Shown here: positions 63,032-64,000 of the stretch, in pieces
Position numbering within the stretch: the stretch's first letter is position 1
How the letters are laid out: each line of letters starts with the position of its first letter
Origin: Amycolatopsis japonica
GTDB lineage: Bacteria; Actinomycetota; Actinomycetes; Mycobacteriales; Pseudonocardiaceae
NCBI RefSeq assembly: GCF_000732925.1
Contig: NZ_CP008953.1
Location: 1 to 64,000 of the forward strand
Reading direction: 5' to 3'
DNA: 64,000 nucleotides
Notes under the pieces: generated by a model
What the model saw: only the letters and a program-made list of their open reading frames with translations
What the model was told of the DNA's origin: nothing
The model's database searches: none
Made by a program: the position numbers and the translations under genes

Positions 63032-64000
63032 ATACCCGGAGGGACTGCCGATCGGTGACGGTTGGGTGTCCACTGTGGACAATTTTCCGGTGAACTTCCC
63101 GTTCGACGGGAGTGAGATCGGCCGGGCACCGGTCGGGACGCCGGAGCTGGCCACGCGGGCGATCGACGAGGCGGTCGCGGTGTTCAAGCAGGTCGCGGCC
63201 CTGCCGTCGCGGACCCGGCGTTCACTTCTCAGCGACGTCGCCGCCGCTTTGGCGGCCCGGCGCTCCGACTTCGAGCAGCTTCTGGTGCTGGAGACCGGAA
63301 AACCGCTGGTCGATTGCCGCGTCGAGGTCGCCCGCACGATCGTCACCTGGCAGGCCGCCGCCGAGGAGGTCTCGCGGCTGCATGGCGAGACCGTTCCGCT
63401 CGACCTGCTGCCGTCCGGTGACGGGCTGGTCGGGTTCTGGAAACGCAAGCCGATCGGCGTGGTGGTCGGCATCGCCGGGTTCAACTATCCGCTGCTCCTG
63501 GCGTCGCACAAGATCGCGCCCGCCATCGCCGCGGGCTGCCCGGTGGTGGTGAAACCCGCGCCGCAGACGCCGCTGGCGACGTTGTGGCTCGTGCATCTGG
63601 TGCGCTCGCTGACCGACCTGCGCGAGATGGTCCAGCTGGTCACCGGCGACGCGGCCGTCGGCTCGGCGCTGGTCACGGATCGGCGGGTCGGCGCGGTGTC
63701 GTTCACCGGATCCGCGCTGGTCGGGCACCGGATCGCGCGCGACGCCGCGCCCACGAAGACGTTGCTGGAGCTGGGTTCCAACGCGGCACTGGTGGTCGCG
63801 GAGGACGCGGACCTCGACGCGGCCGCGGACGCCGTGCTGCGTGGCGGGTTCTACGCGTCCGGGCAGGCCTGCATTTCGGTGCAGCGAGTGCTGGTCGTGG
63901 ACGCCGTCGCCGAGGAATTCACCGAACGGGTGCTGGCGCGGCTCGGCGAGGTCGTCACCGGTGATCCCCGCGACGAGAAGACGCGGGTTTCGGCGCTGAT
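63024..64000 (+). CDS. Aldehyde dehydrogenase (partial, 3' end outside window)
   Basis: The first 325 codons of an NAD(P)-dependent aldehyde dehydrogenase, oxidising an aldehyde to an acid. Visible catalytic residues: Asn in GIAGFNYPLLL, Glu in LELGSNAALV (E-L-G-S in place of the usual E-L-G-G) and Cys in SGQACISVQRV. Cofactor region VSFTGSALVG is standard. ATG at 63024 has GAGGGGAGGGG upstream and overlaps the ATPase gene by eight bases, so it belongs to the importer operon. The stop lies beyond base 64000. Confidence 0.93.
   Translation, partial: MAEYPEGLPIGDGWVSTVDNFPVNFPFDGSEIGRAPVGTPELATRAIDEAVAVFKQVAALPSRTRRSLLSDVAAALAARRSDFEQLLVLETGKPLVDCRVEVARTIVTWQAAAEEVSRLHGETVPLDLLPSGDGLVGFWKRKPIGVVVGIAGFNYPLLLASHKIAPAIAAGCPVVVKPAPQTPLATLWLVHLVRSLTDLREMVQLVTGDAAVGSALVTDRRVGAVSFTGSALVGHRIARDAAPTKTLLELGSNAALVVAEDADLDAAADAVLRGGFYASGQACISVQRVLVVDAVAEEFTERVLARLGEVVTGDPRDEKTRVSAL

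Noticed and set aside
63074..63082. TGTGGACAA, a perfect DnaA box on the minus strand
   Set aside because: A single isolated copy inside the aldehyde dehydrogenase coding sequence with no second box; likely chance.

Overview
The window is about 70% GC actinobacterial chromosome starting at dnaA. Gene order (dnaA, oriC, dnaN, gnd, recF, DUF721, gyrB, gyrA, DUF3566, tRNA-Ile, tRNA-Ala, then ppiA, PH protein, crgA, a pabA/trpG-type gene, pknB, pknA, pbpA, rodA, pstP, fhaB, fhaA, tRNA-Leu) matches the origin region of mycobacteria and relatives. GTG/TTG starts, SCO5389- and DLW-39-family proteins, a YbaB/WXG100 triad and class E and F sortases point to Pseudonocardiales, most likely Amycolatopsis or a close relative; the genus is an inference, no database was searched.

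Layout. 1-12 kb: replication start and topology genes around an oriC (about 1.8-2.3 kb) rich in DnaA boxes. A second DnaA-box site lies between recF and the DUF721 gene, and a third (two perfect boxes) at the start of the PH-domain gene near 27.66 kb. 12-15 kb: two tRNAs around a DLW-39 gene, then a type VII-like triad (EspC-like, long helical protein, YbaB-like). 15-25 kb: accessory genes: MFS exporter with convergent MerR regulator, ADP-ribosylglycohydrolase, winged-helix protein, secreted M14 carboxypeptidase, pdxH, lipoprotein, TetR/SnoaL pair with twin operators, and a histone H1-like membrane protein.

25-39 kb: ppiA, rhomboid protease, PH protein, crgA, sortase E with a small membrane partner, LLM oxidoreductase, ABC-2 exporter, a two-component system whose kinase has a duplicated sensor module, FprA, PabA/TrpG, another ABC pair and a P-loop kinase. 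39-48.6 kb: the Ser/Thr phosphorylation and cell-wall growth operon on the minus strand, with overlapping stops and starts from rodA to pbpA and from pknA to pknB. 49-56 kb: FKBP, secreted penicillin-acylase-type hydrolase, HEAT protein, a PLP enzyme, and a surface protein with a class F sortase. 56-64 kb: patatin and a FadR-type regulator, then a tightly coupled five-gene peptide/opine-type ABC importer running into an aldehyde dehydrogenase cut by the window end.

The most unusual signals are regulatory or structural: DnaA boxes away from oriC, two identical GTTAGG-N4-CCTAAC boxes resembling iron boxes, a family of composite palindromes after genes, a G/C hairpin repeat beside tRNAs, and several hairpins that could mask translation starts. 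No insertion sequence, prophage or CRISPR array was seen.
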